A DNA stretch of 64,000 nt from an uncultured Roseburia sp. (GCA_944380515.1 CALWHT010000058.1:40291-104290); one strand, 5' to 3'; counted from the stretch's first letter, positions 1 to 10,039 are shown. Numbers and translations are program-made. The notes: a model not told the origin generated them from the letters alone.

Positions 1-1
1 G

Positions 2-337
2 CTGTGGGGAATTTACGGAATTATTCTGGCAACGCTGTTGACACTGTTTTTGATAAATTTTGTCGGCGGCTCGCAGATTTTATTCCGGCATTACTTTGTG
101 GGGATTTCCATGAAAGGCTTTTACCTTTCCCATGGATTTTACGCGGCCGTCACCTTTCTTGCATGGAGGGTGACCTCGCTGGCGGCCGGGTGGGCGGCGT
201 TTCCGGGCTGGTACGGACTGTTTGCCAGGCTGTTTTGCTGCATTTTACTGCCGAATGGATTATATTACTGCGTGTACAGGCTTTATCCGGGAACCAGGGA
301 CTATGTAAAGAGCATGCTGTCTGTTTTGCGGCGCTGA
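2..337 (+). CDS. Wzx-like polysaccharide flippase, C-terminal end (partial)
   Basis: The open frame runs in from the left edge, so only the last 111 residues are visible. They are strongly hydrophobic, with about three membrane segments and short basic loops, ending in a small charged tail (YVKSMLSVLRR). The early stretch WGIYGIILATLLT followed by an ILFRHYF-like loop is typical of the C-terminal half of Wzx/MATE-type lipid-linked oligosaccharide flippases, which move undecaprenyl-PP-linked repeat units across the membrane. An internal ATG at 38 exists but lies inside a membrane segment and is not a credible start. The next gene follows after 48 bases with a good ribosome binding site, so the two are probably cotranscribed. 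The family call rests on the C-terminal pattern and the glycan context only. Confidence 0.6.
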   Translation: MWGIYGIILATLLTLFLINFVGGSQILFRHYFVGISMKGFYLSHGFYAAVTFLAWRVTSLAAGWAAFPGWYGLFARLFCCILLPNGLYYCVYRLYPGTRDYVKSMLSVLRR

Positions 338-385
338 CGAAGGCGCCGACCCGGGTGAGGGTGCTGAAAAAGGAGAGGAAAACAT

Positions 386-2581
386 ATGATAATTTCAGTC
401 CTGTTTATAATACTTTTTTTGCTTTGCTTATCGGGGGCGGTGCTACTGCCCAAGACAGAGGCAAAAATAAACGGCACCAAGGCGCTGGTCATGGGTACGA
501 TGGCGGTATTCTGCTATCAGGCTCTGCTTGCGTTTATTTACGATAAAATCGGAATTGACGTCGGCATAGAATCGACCTGTGTTTCGATGGCAGCGGCGGT
601 CCTTGTGCTGTGGGGGATTATTTTAAAGAAAAGGAAGGTACAAAGGCTGTTCTTCCGTATCACGGATATCGCGGCTCTTGTGCTGCTTGCGGCGGTTGTT
701 CTCGCCATTTCACTTCATATGTTTACGCCCAATCTGCGGCTCAGCTATGTCAACACGGATCCGGCGAATCACTTTAATATGGCGATGAGCATTGTAAAAA
801 ACGGCGTCATTGAGGACAGCATCTATTTTTCCGCGTTTGTGGATGCCATGTTTATTGAGCTGTTTGCTCCCCTGCTTTCGCTGGCAAAATACTATAAAGC
901 ATTCATTGCCGCAGATATTTTTATGCACGTTCTGGAAATCTGGATGTTTTATGTACTGGTGCTGACCGTCAGCGATAAGAAGGTGCTGCGCGTGTTTGCT
1001 CCGGTGTTTGCGCTCGGATATTTTTTCGGTTATCCGGCGTACAGCTATATGACGGGAGGGTTCGTCTATTGGGGTATTGGCGGCATGATACTTATTTTGA
1101 TGGTATATGCGCTGATTTTACTGGAACGCCATCCCCGGCTTTGGCGGTATACGGTTCCTCTGCTTCTGCTGGCGGCGTATGCGAATAGCTGCTGCAATAC
1201 GTTGTTTGTTCCGGTAAACTATGCCGCTCTGTTTCTGGCGCTGATTGCGCTTGGGCTGACGAAGTGGAGAAAAAAGCTGAATTGGAAGATTGTGCTCGGA
1301 TTTGCAGCGGTGCTCCTGCTGGCAGTGCTGGCGTTTGCGTTTCTGGCCTGGGATAAATGGGGAGGCTCTTTTGAGCGGGTGATTGAGCACGTGAGCAAGT
1401 CGGGCGCCATGTACCGTTCCATGTATTCGGATTTGGTGTTTTTCCTGCCGGCGGCGTTTGTGGTATTTTATTTTGCGCTCGTGAAGCGTGAATATTCAAA
1501 GACGGTCAGTCTCATGGCAATCTGTATGGTCGTCTGTGCCTGTGTGATGTATGCCTTCGTATACAATCATATGATGTCGTTTTACTACTACTATAAAATC
1601 TATTATAATCTGTGGATGTTCGGCTGGATTTTGGCGGCGATGGCGTTGGATATTCTGGCGGACAAGCGTCAGATGGCGGGCGCCTATTCCTATATGGGCA
1701 TGATTGGAGTGATTGCGGTGCTCACATTTACCAACTATGATATGAATATGTGGGAGTTTGACGTGAATTACAACGGTGACTATGCGCCGAAGCATCTGTT
1801 TTCGCTGTACTGGTATAACCTGGATACGCTTCAGAAGGATTACGAAGAATATACGATGCCGGTGGAGCTGATGGATGTATTTGCCTATGCGACTGAGGAA
1901 CTGGACGACGCGCTGATACCTCCGCTGGTGGAAAACGACAATTATTTTTACTGGTTTGACGGGATGCGCGCGCAGAACACCAGGGGCTATAAGCCTTTCG
2001 GGCGGGAGCTGATGGATATTCTGGTCAAAATGGATAGGAATGATATTACAAAAATTCTGGTAGATAAAGAAGACGGCTTTTATCAGGAATATGAGAGTTA
2101 TTTTTCCCTGTGCAAGGTGGTCTATGAGAATGAGCGGGCGGCAATTCTGACCTGTCCGGGTGAAAGCTGGACTAAGATTCTGGATTCTGTGGAGGGGTAC
2201 AGCAAAGAGAAGCTTAAGCTGTACAATTATGTAAAAAAGAATCTGGAAGACGAGCGCGTGCCGATGATGGCGTCGAAGGATGCCTGTGTCGATTATGTCA
2301 TTTACCGCAGGCGCACCGGGCAGAAATCTACGGATTGCTATACCTGGAATTTTAATCCCAGGGAGAACCTGGATAACCTCAACGAGCTGGGAATCCGCTA
2401 TGTGCTGTTGTTTTATGACGATGCGTTTTATCTTCAGAATCAGGTATACTTTGATTCACAGGAGACGGTTTTTGAAACGGAGGCGGGAAAAATAGTGCGT
2501 TGTATCGGCGATTCCTGGAGTACGGAGTATCAGGCGGTTCCTGCGGAGGATGCAGCGGAGGAAGGAGAGAATACACCGTGA
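386..2581 (+). CDS. Large polytopic membrane protein, GT-C-like, function unknown
   Basis: This 731-residue protein begins with an uncleaved hydrophobic segment and has roughly a dozen membrane spans up to about residue 450, then a soluble C-terminal domain of about 280 residues rich in aromatic and acidic residues. The first large loop contains NTDPANHFNMAMSI, an acidic loop in the place where GT-C glycosyltransferases keep their catalytic Asp/Glu. A lipid-phosphosugar-dependent transferase acting outside the membrane is therefore a reasonable inference, not a proven one. AAGGAG sits 7 bases before the ATG. The gene overlaps the following sugar transferase by 4 bases (GTGA), so they are translationally coupled. 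A distant paralogue in architecture lies at 26736-28949. I cannot name a precise family. Confidence 0.55.
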   Translation: MIISVLFIILFLLCLSGAVLLPKTEAKINGTKALVMGTMAVFCYQALLAFIYDKIGIDVGIESTCVSMAAAVLVLWGIILKKRKVQRLFFRITDIAALVLLAAVVLAISLHMFTPNLRLSYVNTDPANHFNMAMSIVKNGVIEDSIYFSAFVDAMFIELFAPLLSLAKYYKAFIAADIFMHVLEIWMFYVLVLTVSDKKVLRVFAPVFALGYFFGYPAYSYMTGGFVYWGIGGMILILMVYALILLERHPRLWRYTVPLLLLAAYANSCCNTLFVPVNYAALFLALIALGLTKWRKKLNWKIVLGFAAVLLLAVLAFAFLAWDKWGGSFERVIEHVSKSGAMYRSMYSDLVFFLPAAFVVFYFALVKREYSKTVSLMAICMVVCACVMYAFVYNHMMSFYYYYKIYYNLWMFGWILAAMALDILADKRQMAGAYSYMGMIGVIAVLTFTNYDMNMWEFDVNYNGDYAPKHLFSLYWYNLDTLQKDYEEYTMPVELMDVFAYATEELDDALIPPLVENDNYFYWFDGMRAQNTRGYKPFGRELMDILVKMDRNDITKILVDKEDGFYQEYESYFSLCKVVYENERAAILTCPGESWTKILDSVEGYSKEKLKLYNYVKKNLEDERVPMMASKDACVDYVIYRRRTGQKSTDCYTWNFNPRENLDNLNELGIRYVLLFYDDAFYLQNQVYFDSQETVFETEAGKIVRCIGDSWSTEYQAVPAEDAAEEGENTP

Positions 2582-3939
2582 GTAAGAGAGAACAATATAA
2601 GCATTTGCTAAACGGATTTTCCAACTTCATTTTATTGGCGATACAGACGACAGTTTTTGGTTATATCTGGTATCATATTTACGTACCGAAACTGAAGGAC
2701 CCGTTTTGGAACAGGGGAAACTGGGCAGTGATAGGCATGTATTTCCTGGTATTGTTTTTTTTCAACCGTGTACTGGGAGCTTATCGTATGGGATATCTGC
2801 GCATTACCGATATTTGTATTTCTCAGATTCTGGCAAGTATATGTGCGAATGTTGTGGAATATTTTCAGATTTGCATGATTGCAAATGATTATATGAAGAT
2901 TGAGCCGCTGCTGATCATGACGGTGATTGAGGTTATGGTAATTGTACCTTTTGTATATGCCGTGCGTTTTATTTATGTGAGACTGTATCCGCCGAGAAAG
3001 ATGATTGTTGTTTATGGACATTATTCGCCCGATTATTTAATTGATAAGATTAACACACGTAAGGATAAATATAATATTTGTGCCTCGGTCAGTTACGAAA
3101 TAGGATATCAGAAGCTTTACCCGCTGTTAAAAGAATATAATGCGGTTGTGCTCTGTGATTTGCCCGCAAAGGCCAGAAATCTGATTATGAAATATTGCTA
3201 TCAGGAGGGAATAAGAACCTACGTGACGCCTAAGATATCAGACCTGTTGTTAAGGGGGGCAGATGATATACATTTGTTTGATACGCCTCTGCTGCTTTCG
3301 AGAAACCAGGGGTTGTCGATTGATGAACGCTTTTTTAAGCGAATTGAGGATATCGTTATTTCTGTGCTTGGCATAATTATAACATCTCCTGTCATGCTGG
3401 CCATAGCTGTTGCAATTAAAGCTTATGACGGCGGCCCCGTATTTTATACACAGAAAAGGTATACCAGAGATCAGAAAGTGTTTGATATTTTGAAATTCAG
3501 AAGCATGACAGTACATGAGGAAAGCTTTGAAAAGACAGAGATTACCCAAAAAGGTGACAGGAGGGTAACACCGGTAGGTAAAATCATCAGACGGACACAT
3601 CTGGATGAGCTTCCTCAGTTATTTAATATTTTAAAAGGAGAAATGTCAGTGGTCGGGCCGCGGGCAGAATGGGTAAATACGGCAGACCGTTATACGGAAG
3701 TTGTCCCTGAATTCATTTTCCGCCTGAAAGTAAAGGCCGGACTTACCGGTTATGCCCAGGTGTATGGGAAATACACGACAACGCCTTATGATAAAGTAAA
3801 GCTGGATATAACTTATATTGAAAATTATTCTATTTGGCTGGATATTAAGCTGATTCTGCAGACGGTAAAGATATTGTTTGACAAGGAGAAAACAGAGGGT
3901 GTGGAGAAAGAGCAGAAAACAGCCATGAGAGAGGAGTAA
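2578..3939 (+). CDS. Polyprenyl-phosphate sugar-1-phosphate transferase (initiating enzyme)
   Basis: This 453-residue protein has four N-terminal membrane segments, a soluble middle domain, a fifth hydrophobic segment near residue 260, and a C-terminal bacterial sugar transferase domain. Family hallmarks are visible: KFRSM near residue 304, then THLDELPQLFNILKGEMS and VVGPR near residues 340-365. Enzymes of this class (WbaP/CpsE-like) move a sugar-1-phosphate from a nucleotide sugar to undecaprenyl phosphate and so start a glycan repeat unit. The start is the GTG that overlaps the previous stop and is preceded by GGAAGGAGAG. A longer reading from 2500 would begin inside the upstream gene without a ribosome site and gives a low-complexity Gly/Arg leader, so I rejected it. 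It is the only initiating transferase seen in the window. Confidence 0.85.
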   Translation: MSKREQYKHLLNGFSNFILLAIQTTVFGYIWYHIYVPKLKDPFWNRGNWAVIGMYFLVLFFFNRVLGAYRMGYLRITDICISQILASICANVVEYFQICMIANDYMKIEPLLIMTVIEVMVIVPFVYAVRFIYVRLYPPRKMIVVYGHYSPDYLIDKINTRKDKYNICASVSYEIGYQKLYPLLKEYNAVVLCDLPAKARNLIMKYCYQEGIRTYVTPKISDLLLRGADDIHLFDTPLLLSRNQGLSIDERFFKRIEDIVISVLGIIITSPVMLAIAVAIKAYDGGPVFYTQKRYTRDQKVFDILKFRSMTVHEESFEKTEITQKGDRRVTPVGKIIRRTHLDELPQLFNILKGEMSVVGPRAEWVNTADRYTEVVPEFIFRLKVKAGLTGYAQVYGKYTTTPYDKVKLDITYIENYSIWLDIKLILQTVKILFDKEKTEGVEKEQKTAMREE

Positions 3940-3941
3940 GG

Positions 3942-4691
3942 GTGGAAAATATAGTCAGTATTGTGGTTCCGGTATATAATGCTGAAAAATTTCTGGAGAG
4001 GACAATTAAAAGTGTGCAGCAGCAGACCATGGAACAGTGGGAGCTGCTGCTTATTGATGATGCTTCTACGGATCAGAGCAGAGAAATTATGAGAAATTAT
4101 GAATCGGAAAAAATCAGGTGCTTTTATTGTGATAAGAATGGAGGACCTGCAAAGGCAAGAAATATCGGGCTGAAAGAGGCGAGGGGAAGATATTTGGCGT
4201 TTGTGGATTCGGATGATTTTTGGGAGCCGGATAAGCTCAAAAAGCAGATAACATTTATGGAAGACAATGATTATGCGTTCTCTTTTACCAGTTATGAATT
4301 TGCGGATGAAAACGGAAAAAGAAACGGCTGTATTGCGCATGCTCCGGTGCGCGTCGATTATAAAAGCATTTTAAGAAGCTCTACCATCGCTCCGAGCACC
4401 GCTATATTGGATCGGGAAAAAATTCCTGAGAAACTGCTTTTGATGCCGACGGATGTTGCCAGAGAAGATGCGGCAACATGGATGCAGATATTAAAAGAGG
4501 GGTATATCGCCTATGGTTTGGATGAGGTATTGACCGTTTACTGCAGGCATGAAGGAGCATATTCGGGCAATAAGATAAAGGCTGTGCTGGGCAAATGGGA
4601 ACTGTACAGGAAGGTACAGGGCTTTTCTGTTTTAAAATCTTTTTATTATGTATGTATCAATACCTGGGCCGCGGTCATAAGGCGCATTTGA
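3942..4691 (+). CDS. Glycosyltransferase family 2
   Basis: This 249-residue protein opens with the GT2 nucleotide-binding fold (SIVVPVYNAEKFLERTI), followed by LLIDDASTDQS and the metal-binding acidic motif FVDSDDFW near residue 88. The length is short but complete for a single GT-A domain with no membrane anchor, so it should work on the cytoplasmic face, extending the lipid-linked glycan. The start is GTG, with GAGGAG ending a few bases upstream, 2 bases after the previous stop. It closes the first tightly packed block, and a gap of 89 bases with a likely promoter follows. Donor and acceptor cannot be read from the sequence. Confidence 0.8.
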   Translation: MENIVSIVVPVYNAEKFLERTIKSVQQQTMEQWELLLIDDASTDQSREIMRNYESEKIRCFYCDKNGGPAKARNIGLKEARGRYLAFVDSDDFWEPDKLKKQITFMEDNDYAFSFTSYEFADENGKRNGCIAHAPVRVDYKSILRSSTIAPSTAILDREKIPEKLLLMPTDVAREDAATWMQILKEGYIAYGLDEVLTVYCRHEGAYSGNKIKAVLGKWELYRKVQGFSVLKSFYYVCINTWAAVIRRI

Positions 4692-4711
4692 CAGGGAATC
4701 CATGGAAGTGT

Positions 4712-4740
4712 TTGCATGCGCAAATTCTTGATGTTAGAAT
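4712..4740 (+). promoter_or_regulatory. Predicted extended -10 promoter for the amidase gene
   Basis: TTGCAT and TAGAAT are separated by 17 bases, with TG one base before the -10 element (TGTTAGAAT). The spacing is ideal, the -35 is weak, and the extended -10 compensates. The TTTGC-ATGC-GCAAA inverted repeat overlapping the -35 could be a small operator. The gap otherwise holds no gene. Confidence 0.5.
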
Positions 4741-4780
4741 CATAGGGAAAATTGATTGAAGGAGCTAAGAGAGAAATAAT

Positions 4781-7700
4781 ATGAAGAAACGGTTATTGAC
4801 AATGATGATGGCGCTTTGCTTGACATTTACGTCGTTGCCTGCGGAGGCGGCAGTATATACGGGCGTGGCGGATACCACGGAAGTGGTTGTCGAGACAACG
4901 GAAGAGGAAAGTACGGCTGTGGAGCCGCGGACAGAAACAGAGGAGACAGAAGTCATGGAGTCGGGAGAAACCGAAGGGCCGGAGGGCACCGGGCAGCAGC
5001 CGGAAGGTACAGGTATGGAAGAAACCGAGACCGTGACAGAGAATACCGAGATATCGGAAGAACCGGTCGAAGGCGGGACGGAGAATATCGGGACGGAAGA
5101 CACACAAGGGCCTGTGTCGGAGGAAATAACGACAGAAGAAATTTCGACGGAAGAAACCGAAGAACTTGAGACAGAAGAAATTCTGCCGGTGGAAATTCCG
5201 ACCGAAGAAACCGAAGTGCTTGAAGCTGAAGAGCTTGAGACAGAAGAAATTCCGACGGAAGAAGTGACGGAGGAGGAAACCGAAGAGACGGAAGAAGCGG
5301 CATTGAATTTTGTTATGGTCGAATCTTCCGAGGTCACGACACCGGGCACGCAGAATATCGTGGCCAGCGTGGGAACCGAGGAGATGGATTTGGAAAATCC
5401 GGTTCTCATATACAAAGATCTCACGACCGGAAAAGAATACCGGGCGCAGGCCGCTGCCAGAGCGCAGGACATGATGTTGTTTGCCGTTGAGTTTTCGGAG
5501 ACGGGGGACAGCGGCGAGTATCAGCTTGTGGGGATTTCTTATCAGGAAGACGGCATAGAGCATCAGATAGAAATGGCCGGATTGGAGATGGATGTCCGGT
5601 TTGGTGTGAATACATCCGTGGAGACGGAGCCGGATCAGGTGCTTGCCGAGGAAGCCGCGCTCGCCGATGTGGATGCGGATGTGGTTACGATGGATGAAAA
5701 CGGCGAGATTATATCGGAGAATACCGTTGAGGATGTGTTAAATAACGGAATTGACGGTGAGGCGATTACGAAGAGCAGCATGATAAAGGGTGCAAGTGGC
5801 AATCTTGTGGTTGTGCTGGACCCGGGACATGACGATTCGCATACCGGGGCCTCCTATTACGGGGCAAAGGAGCAGGAGCTCGTTCTGAAAATCGCACAGT
5901 ACTGCCGGGAAGAGTTAAATACGTACAGTGGCGTAACGGTATATATGACCAGGGAGTCGGGAGCCTGTCCCAATGGAGGAAGCAGTGTGACATCAGGTAC
6001 CTGTAATGAAGCAAGGGTGGCATATGCGAAAAGCGTCGGGGCCAATGTGTATGTGAGCTTTCATCTGAATGCAAGCGCAAGCAGCAGCGCAAACGGCGTG
6101 GGCATTTATTATCCGAACAGTAATTATAGGCCGGACATTGGAGAGGTAGGAAAAGGGCTGGCGACCTCTATTTACAACAAGCTGACAGCGCTTGGGTTGA
6201 AACAGTGGTCGGACGGGACAATGATTTGGAACGCCAATACAGATAAGTATGACGACGGTTCTGCAGCCGATTACCTGGGAGTGATTCGAAACAGTAAGCT
6301 GGCAGGAATCCCGGCGGTTTTAATCGAGCATGCGTTTATCAGCGGAACTTCCGATTTCAACAATTTTTTAAGCTCTGACGAAAAGCTAAAGACTCTCGGT
6401 GTTGCAGATGCGACGGCGATTGCGGAATATTACGGGCTGAAAAAGAAATCATCAAAACCGGAGATTACCTATACGCAGTCCAGAAGCGACGGCTCTTTGA
6501 AAATCCAGTGGGGAGCGGTAGCGGATGCGTCATATTACGAGGTATGGCGCGATACGAAAAATGCGTATAGTTATCAGAAAATCGCGGAGGTATCGGATGC
6601 CACGTCCTATTTTGATAAAGACCTAAAAGCAGGAACAAAATATTATTATCTTATTCGTGCGGTATATGAAGATTCTACAACAAGTGACTATTCAGAGTAT
6701 GCAACAGGGTGTGCACTTGAGCAGCCCGGGATATCCTACATAAAGTCTGAGAGCAGCAAAAAGATTGAAATTGCATGGGAAAAGGTAAGCGGAGCGGAAG
6801 GCTATCTTATTTTCCGGGAAAATAACGATACCGGAAAATATGAACAGGTGAAAAAAATTACGTCAGCAAATACGCTCACTTATGTTGATGAAGTAAAATC
6901 AAACAATAAGAGCTACAGCTATAAAATTCAGGCGTATAATACAAATAACGGTAAACAGGGAGTCAGCAAATATTCCGAGGTAAAATCCGGAAAAGCAGTC
7001 GGAAAACCGACGGTTACCTCCGTCATCTCGCAGGAGCAGAACACACTTGAAATCACCTGGAAAAAGGTAAGCGGCGCAAGCGGTTATGTAATTAGCCGCA
7101 GCACGAAAAAGGGCAGCGGGTTTAAAAAAATTGCGACTGTGTCGGGAGGAAGCAAGACCTCCTATGAGGATGACAGCGTCAAAAAGGCAACCACCTATTA
7201 TTATAAGGTGCAGGCGTATAATGAAAACGACGGAATAACGGGCTACAGCGGATATTCTTCGGCGGTGAGCGGGAAGACCGTAGCAAAGACCAAAATTACT
7301 TCTGTGGTGTCCTATAAGTCCACATCGCTTAAGGTAAGTTGGAAAAAGGTAAGTGATGCCTATGGGTACCGTGTGAAGCGCAGCACCAGCAAAAACGGTA
7401 CTTATAAGGTGATTAAGACTGTGAAGTCGAAAAATACGACGACTTATACAGATAATAGCGTGAAAACGGGCACGACCTATTATTATAAGGTAGAGACCAT
7501 TGCAAAAAATAACGGAAGTACCGGCTACAGCGGTGATTCTGCTGCAGTAAGCGGAAAAACGGCTGCAAAAACCAAGATAAATTACGTGGTTTCCAACGGC
7601 AGCAGAACGCTGGAAATTAATTGGCAGCAGGTAAGCGGCGCTTATGGTTATCGTGTGAAGCGCAGCACCAGCAGAAATGGAACCTATAAAATTGTAGCGA

Positions 7701-9205
7701 CGATTACGGGAAAAAGTAAGACCACCTATAAGGATGCCGGATTGACGGCAGGGAAAACTTATTATTACAGGGTAGAAGTTATCAATAAGGTCAATGGAAA
7801 GAAAGGCTACAGCGGAAATTCGGCATCGGCATCAGGAAAGACATTAAAGACAACCACTATTACATCCGTGAAGGCCCAAAGCAGTACGTCTATGAGCCTT
7901 ACCTGGAAAAAGGTAAGCGGCGCAACAGGGTATCAGATTTACAGAAGTACGAAAAAGAGCAGCGGTTTTCAGAAGATAGCGACAGTTGGGGGGGCCGGCA
8001 CAGTAACCTACAAGGACACCGGCCTTAGCGCAGGCAAAACTTACTACTATAAAGTACGCGCCTGCAAGGTTGGAAGTAAGAAGACAGGTGTGGCGTCTTT
8101 TTCTAAAGTTCAGAAAGCATGGACGTTGAAAAAGGTGGAGATATCCCAGGTTGAGAGCGCTGCCGGGGATGCGGTAACATTAAAATGGAATAAAGTATCA
8201 AATGCCAGCGGCTATACGGTATACCGCAGTTCCAGTCCTTCCAGCGGTTTTAAGAAAATAGCCGGTATTTCGTCCGGAAATACACTGACTTATACGGATA
8301 AGACTGTAGAGACGGGAAATGTATATTATTACCGGATTGCAGCGAATAATAAAATTACCGGAAATAAGATGGGACGTGGAGATTACAGTGATACGCTTGC
8401 GGTTCCGGTTCTTTCGAAGGGGAGAATTACGTCCGTTTCCTACGAATCCGGCGAAGCTTTCAACATTTCATGGAAAATGGCAGACGGAGCGGACGGCTAT
8501 CAGCTTTACTATAGTCTTTCGCAGAACAGCGGGTATAAAATGCTGGCAACAACATCGGACACAAGCTATATGCACAATGGCCTGACGGAAGGAGCAACCT
8601 ATTACTACAAGGTGCGGGCTTATGTCAAATTGGATAATGGTTCTACGCTTTACGGGGACTGGTCCGCTGTAAAGTCACAGGCAGCAGCCCATGAGATTAT
8701 GGGGACAAGCAGTGTGACGGTTGCGCAGATGACGTCATATTACAATGCAAGATACACATTTCCATCCGCAGTGTATGCGGGCAGAGGCGCTTCCACGGCA
8801 GAACAGTTTTTTACGATTTTGAAAGAGGAGGCGGACGCAGAGGGCGTAAAAGCAGAAGTCTTGTTCGCCCAGGTAATGTTGGAAACCGGTGGACTGAAAT
8901 TCGGCGGTGATGTCGCTGCGGAGCAGTGTAACTTCGGTGGGCTGGGAGCCACTGGAAATGGCGTGTCGGGAGAGACATTTGCGGATGTCAGGACCGGACT
9001 TCGGGCGCAGACCCAGCATCTGAAAGCGTATGCCAGCACGGCGGCGTTGAATAATTCGTGTGTTGACAGCCGATTCCAGTATGTTACGCGGGGGTGTGCC
9101 CCCTACGTGGAGTGGCTTGCCATTCCGCAGAATCCGTATGGAAAGGGCTGGGCGGCAGATGCCGATTATGGTACAAAATTATTAAAAATTATAAATAGTT
9201 TGTAA
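4781..9205 (+). CDS. Secreted cell-wall hydrolase: amidase_3, eight FN3-like repeats, glucosaminidase
   Basis: This 1474-residue protein begins with a signal peptide (MKKRLLTMMMALCLTF, likely cleaved after AEA). A Glu/Thr-rich low-complexity stretch follows to about residue 175, then a short beta domain. An N-acetylmuramoyl-L-alanine amidase domain (about 340-550) has likely zinc ligands His350 (LDPGH), Glu364 and His428 (SFHLNA), and catalytic Glu516 (VLIEHAF). Eight FN3-like repeats of about 93 residues, each with a core such as ITWKKVSGASGY, fill about 560-1303. The C-terminus (about 1306-1474) resembles mannosyl-glycoprotein endo-beta-N-acetylglucosaminidases (AEGVKAEVLFAQVMLETGG, then CNFGGLGATG). 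It should cut both the stem peptide and the glycan strand of peptidoglycan. No sortase motif is visible, so retention may rely on the repeats. It sits inside a glycan cluster and may act at the site of glycan attachment. Confidence 0.85.
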   Translation: MKKRLLTMMMALCLTFTSLPAEAAVYTGVADTTEVVVETTEEESTAVEPRTETEETEVMESGETEGPEGTGQQPEGTGMEETETVTENTEISEEPVEGGTENIGTEDTQGPVSEEITTEEISTEETEELETEEILPVEIPTEETEVLEAEELETEEIPTEEVTEEETEETEEAALNFVMVESSEVTTPGTQNIVASVGTEEMDLENPVLIYKDLTTGKEYRAQAAARAQDMMLFAVEFSETGDSGEYQLVGISYQEDGIEHQIEMAGLEMDVRFGVNTSVETEPDQVLAEEAALADVDADVVTMDENGEIISENTVEDVLNNGIDGEAITKSSMIKGASGNLVVVLDPGHDDSHTGASYYGAKEQELVLKIAQYCREELNTYSGVTVYMTRESGACPNGGSSVTSGTCNEARVAYAKSVGANVYVSFHLNASASSSANGVGIYYPNSNYRPDIGEVGKGLATSIYNKLTALGLKQWSDGTMIWNANTDKYDDGSAADYLGVIRNSKLAGIPAVLIEHAFISGTSDFNNFLSSDEKLKTLGVADATAIAEYYGLKKKSSKPEITYTQSRSDGSLKIQWGAVADASYYEVWRDTKNAYSYQKIAEVSDATSYFDKDLKAGTKYYYLIRAVYEDSTTSDYSEYATGCALEQPGISYIKSESSKKIEIAWEKVSGAEGYLIFRENNDTGKYEQVKKITSANTLTYVDEVKSNNKSYSYKIQAYNTNNGKQGVSKYSEVKSGKAVGKPTVTSVISQEQNTLEITWKKVSGASGYVISRSTKKGSGFKKIATVSGGSKTSYEDDSVKKATTYYYKVQAYNENDGITGYSGYSSAVSGKTVAKTKITSVVSYKSTSLKVSWKKVSDAYGYRVKRSTSKNGTYKVIKTVKSKNTTTYTDNSVKTGTTYYYKVETIAKNNGSTGYSGDSAAVSGKTAAKTKINYVVSNGSRTLEINWQQVSGAYGYRVKRSTSRNGTYKIVATITGKSKTTYKDAGLTAGKTYYYRVEVINKVNGKKGYSGNSASASGKTLKTTTITSVKAQSSTSMSLTWKKVSGATGYQIYRSTKKSSGFQKIATVGGAGTVTYKDTGLSAGKTYYYKVRACKVGSKKTGVASFSKVQKAWTLKKVEISQVESAAGDAVTLKWNKVSNASGYTVYRSSSPSSGFKKIAGISSGNTLTYTDKTVETGNVYYYRIAANNKITGNKMGRGDYSDTLAVPVLSKGRITSVSYESGEAFNISWKMADGADGYQLYYSLSQNSGYKMLATTSDTSYMHNGLTEGATYYYKVRAYVKLDNGSTLYGDWSAVKSQAAAHEIMGTSSVTVAQMTSYYNARYTFPSAVYAGRGASTAEQFFTILKEEADAEGVKAEVLFAQVMLETGGLKFGGDVAAEQCNFGGLGATGNGVSGETFADVRTGLRAQTQHLKAYASTAALNNSCVDSRFQYVTRGCAPYVEWLAIPQNPYGKGWAADADYGTKLLKIINSL

Positions 9206-9228
9206 TGTATGGAATTTTCTGCTAAAAT
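9200..9228 (+). promoter_or_regulatory. Predicted extended -10 promoter for the ABC exporter operon
   Basis: TTGTAA and TAAAAT are spaced by 17 bases, with TG one base before the -10 (TGCTAAAAT). The -35 overlaps the stop codon of the amidase gene. It would drive the permease/ATPase block that follows. The architecture matches the promoters predicted at 4712 and 40481. Confidence 0.55.
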
Positions 9229-9262
9229 AGAACGGCGATTAACAGAATTGGTGGGATAGTGA

Positions 9263-10039
9263 ATGAAGAAATATATTGATAATTTTTTGCAATACAGATT
9301 TTTGTTGGGACAATTGGTGAAAAAGGGAATTAAACTGAAATACAGGCGTTCGTATTTGGGAATAATCTGGTCCCTGTTGGAACCGTTGCTTACCATGATC
9401 GTCCTGTCAATTGTTTTTGGTACGTTGTTTGGCAACCATACGAGAGAGTTTCCGGTTTATATTCTGACCGGACGACTGCTGTATTCCTTTTTTTCTTCGT
9501 CGACGAAAGCATCATTAAGGTCTATCCGTGCTCATTCGGCGATGATTAAAAAGGTATATGTTCCGAAATATTTATACACCATGTCGACAGTGCTGTACAA
9601 TTATGTTATATTTTTAATCTCATTGATTGTGCTTGTAATAGTCGCTGTTGTTCTTGGGGTATATCCCACGATATATCTGATACAGGCTCCCATTGCACTT
9701 CTTTTAATTCTGGTGCTTGCCTATGGCTGTGGGATGATTTTGGCTACGATAGGTGTATTTTTCCGCGATATGGAATATCTGTGGTCAGTAGCACTTATGC
9801 TGGTTATGTATACAAGTGCAATTTTTTACTATCCGGAGCGGTTGCTGAAAAGCGGATGGGACTGGATTCTCCAATACAATCCGCTGTACTGTATTATCAC
9901 GATATTCCGTGCGTCTATTTTCGGAGAGTTGATGGACATGCGCAATTTCATATATGCTGCTGTGTTCAGTGTTGCCTGTCTGGTGATCGGAATGGTTGTC
10001 TTTAAAAAGAATCAGGATAGATTTATATTGTATATTTAG
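9263..10039 (+). CDS. ABC-2 type polysaccharide export permease (Wzm/TagG-like)
   Basis: This 258-residue protein has about six membrane segments. The N-terminal amphipathic region continues into KYRRSYLGIIWSLLEPLL, the signature of permeases that export lipid-linked polysaccharides or teichoic acids. The usual length of this family is about 260 residues, so it is complete. It pairs with the ATPase starting 18 bases downstream. Together they would move a finished undecaprenyl-linked polymer across the membrane, as distinct from the repeat-unit flippase at the left edge. The start ATG follows a weak ribosome site. A second, differently built permease of the same class lies at 49763-51106. Confidence 0.85.
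   Translation: MKKYIDNFLQYRFLLGQLVKKGIKLKYRRSYLGIIWSLLEPLLTMIVLSIVFGTLFGNHTREFPVYILTGRLLYSFFSSSTKASLRSIRAHSAMIKKVYVPKYLYTMSTVLYNYVIFLISLIVLVIVAVVLGVYPTIYLIQAPIALLLILVLAYGCGMILATIGVFFRDMEYLWSVALMLVMYTSAIFYYPERLLKSGWDWILQYNPLYCIITIFRASIFGELMDMRNFIYAAVFSVACLVIGMVVFKKNQDRFILYI

Noticed and set aside
4-546. 180-codon + strand frame at the left edge
   Set aside because: It overlaps the flippase end and the start of the next membrane protein in another frame, with no protein-like pattern.
4688-4693. Perfect TTGACA at the end of the GT2 gene
   Set aside because: No acceptable -10 at 16-18 bases. The extended -10 promoter just downstream is a better candidate.
4765-5472. Long minus-strand open frame rich in Ser and Val opposite the amidase gene
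   Set aside because: It mirrors the Glu/Thr-rich repeat codons of the + strand gene (GAA/ACG read backwards give Ser/Val-type codons). There is no ribosome site, and the amidase signal peptide and domains prove the + frame.
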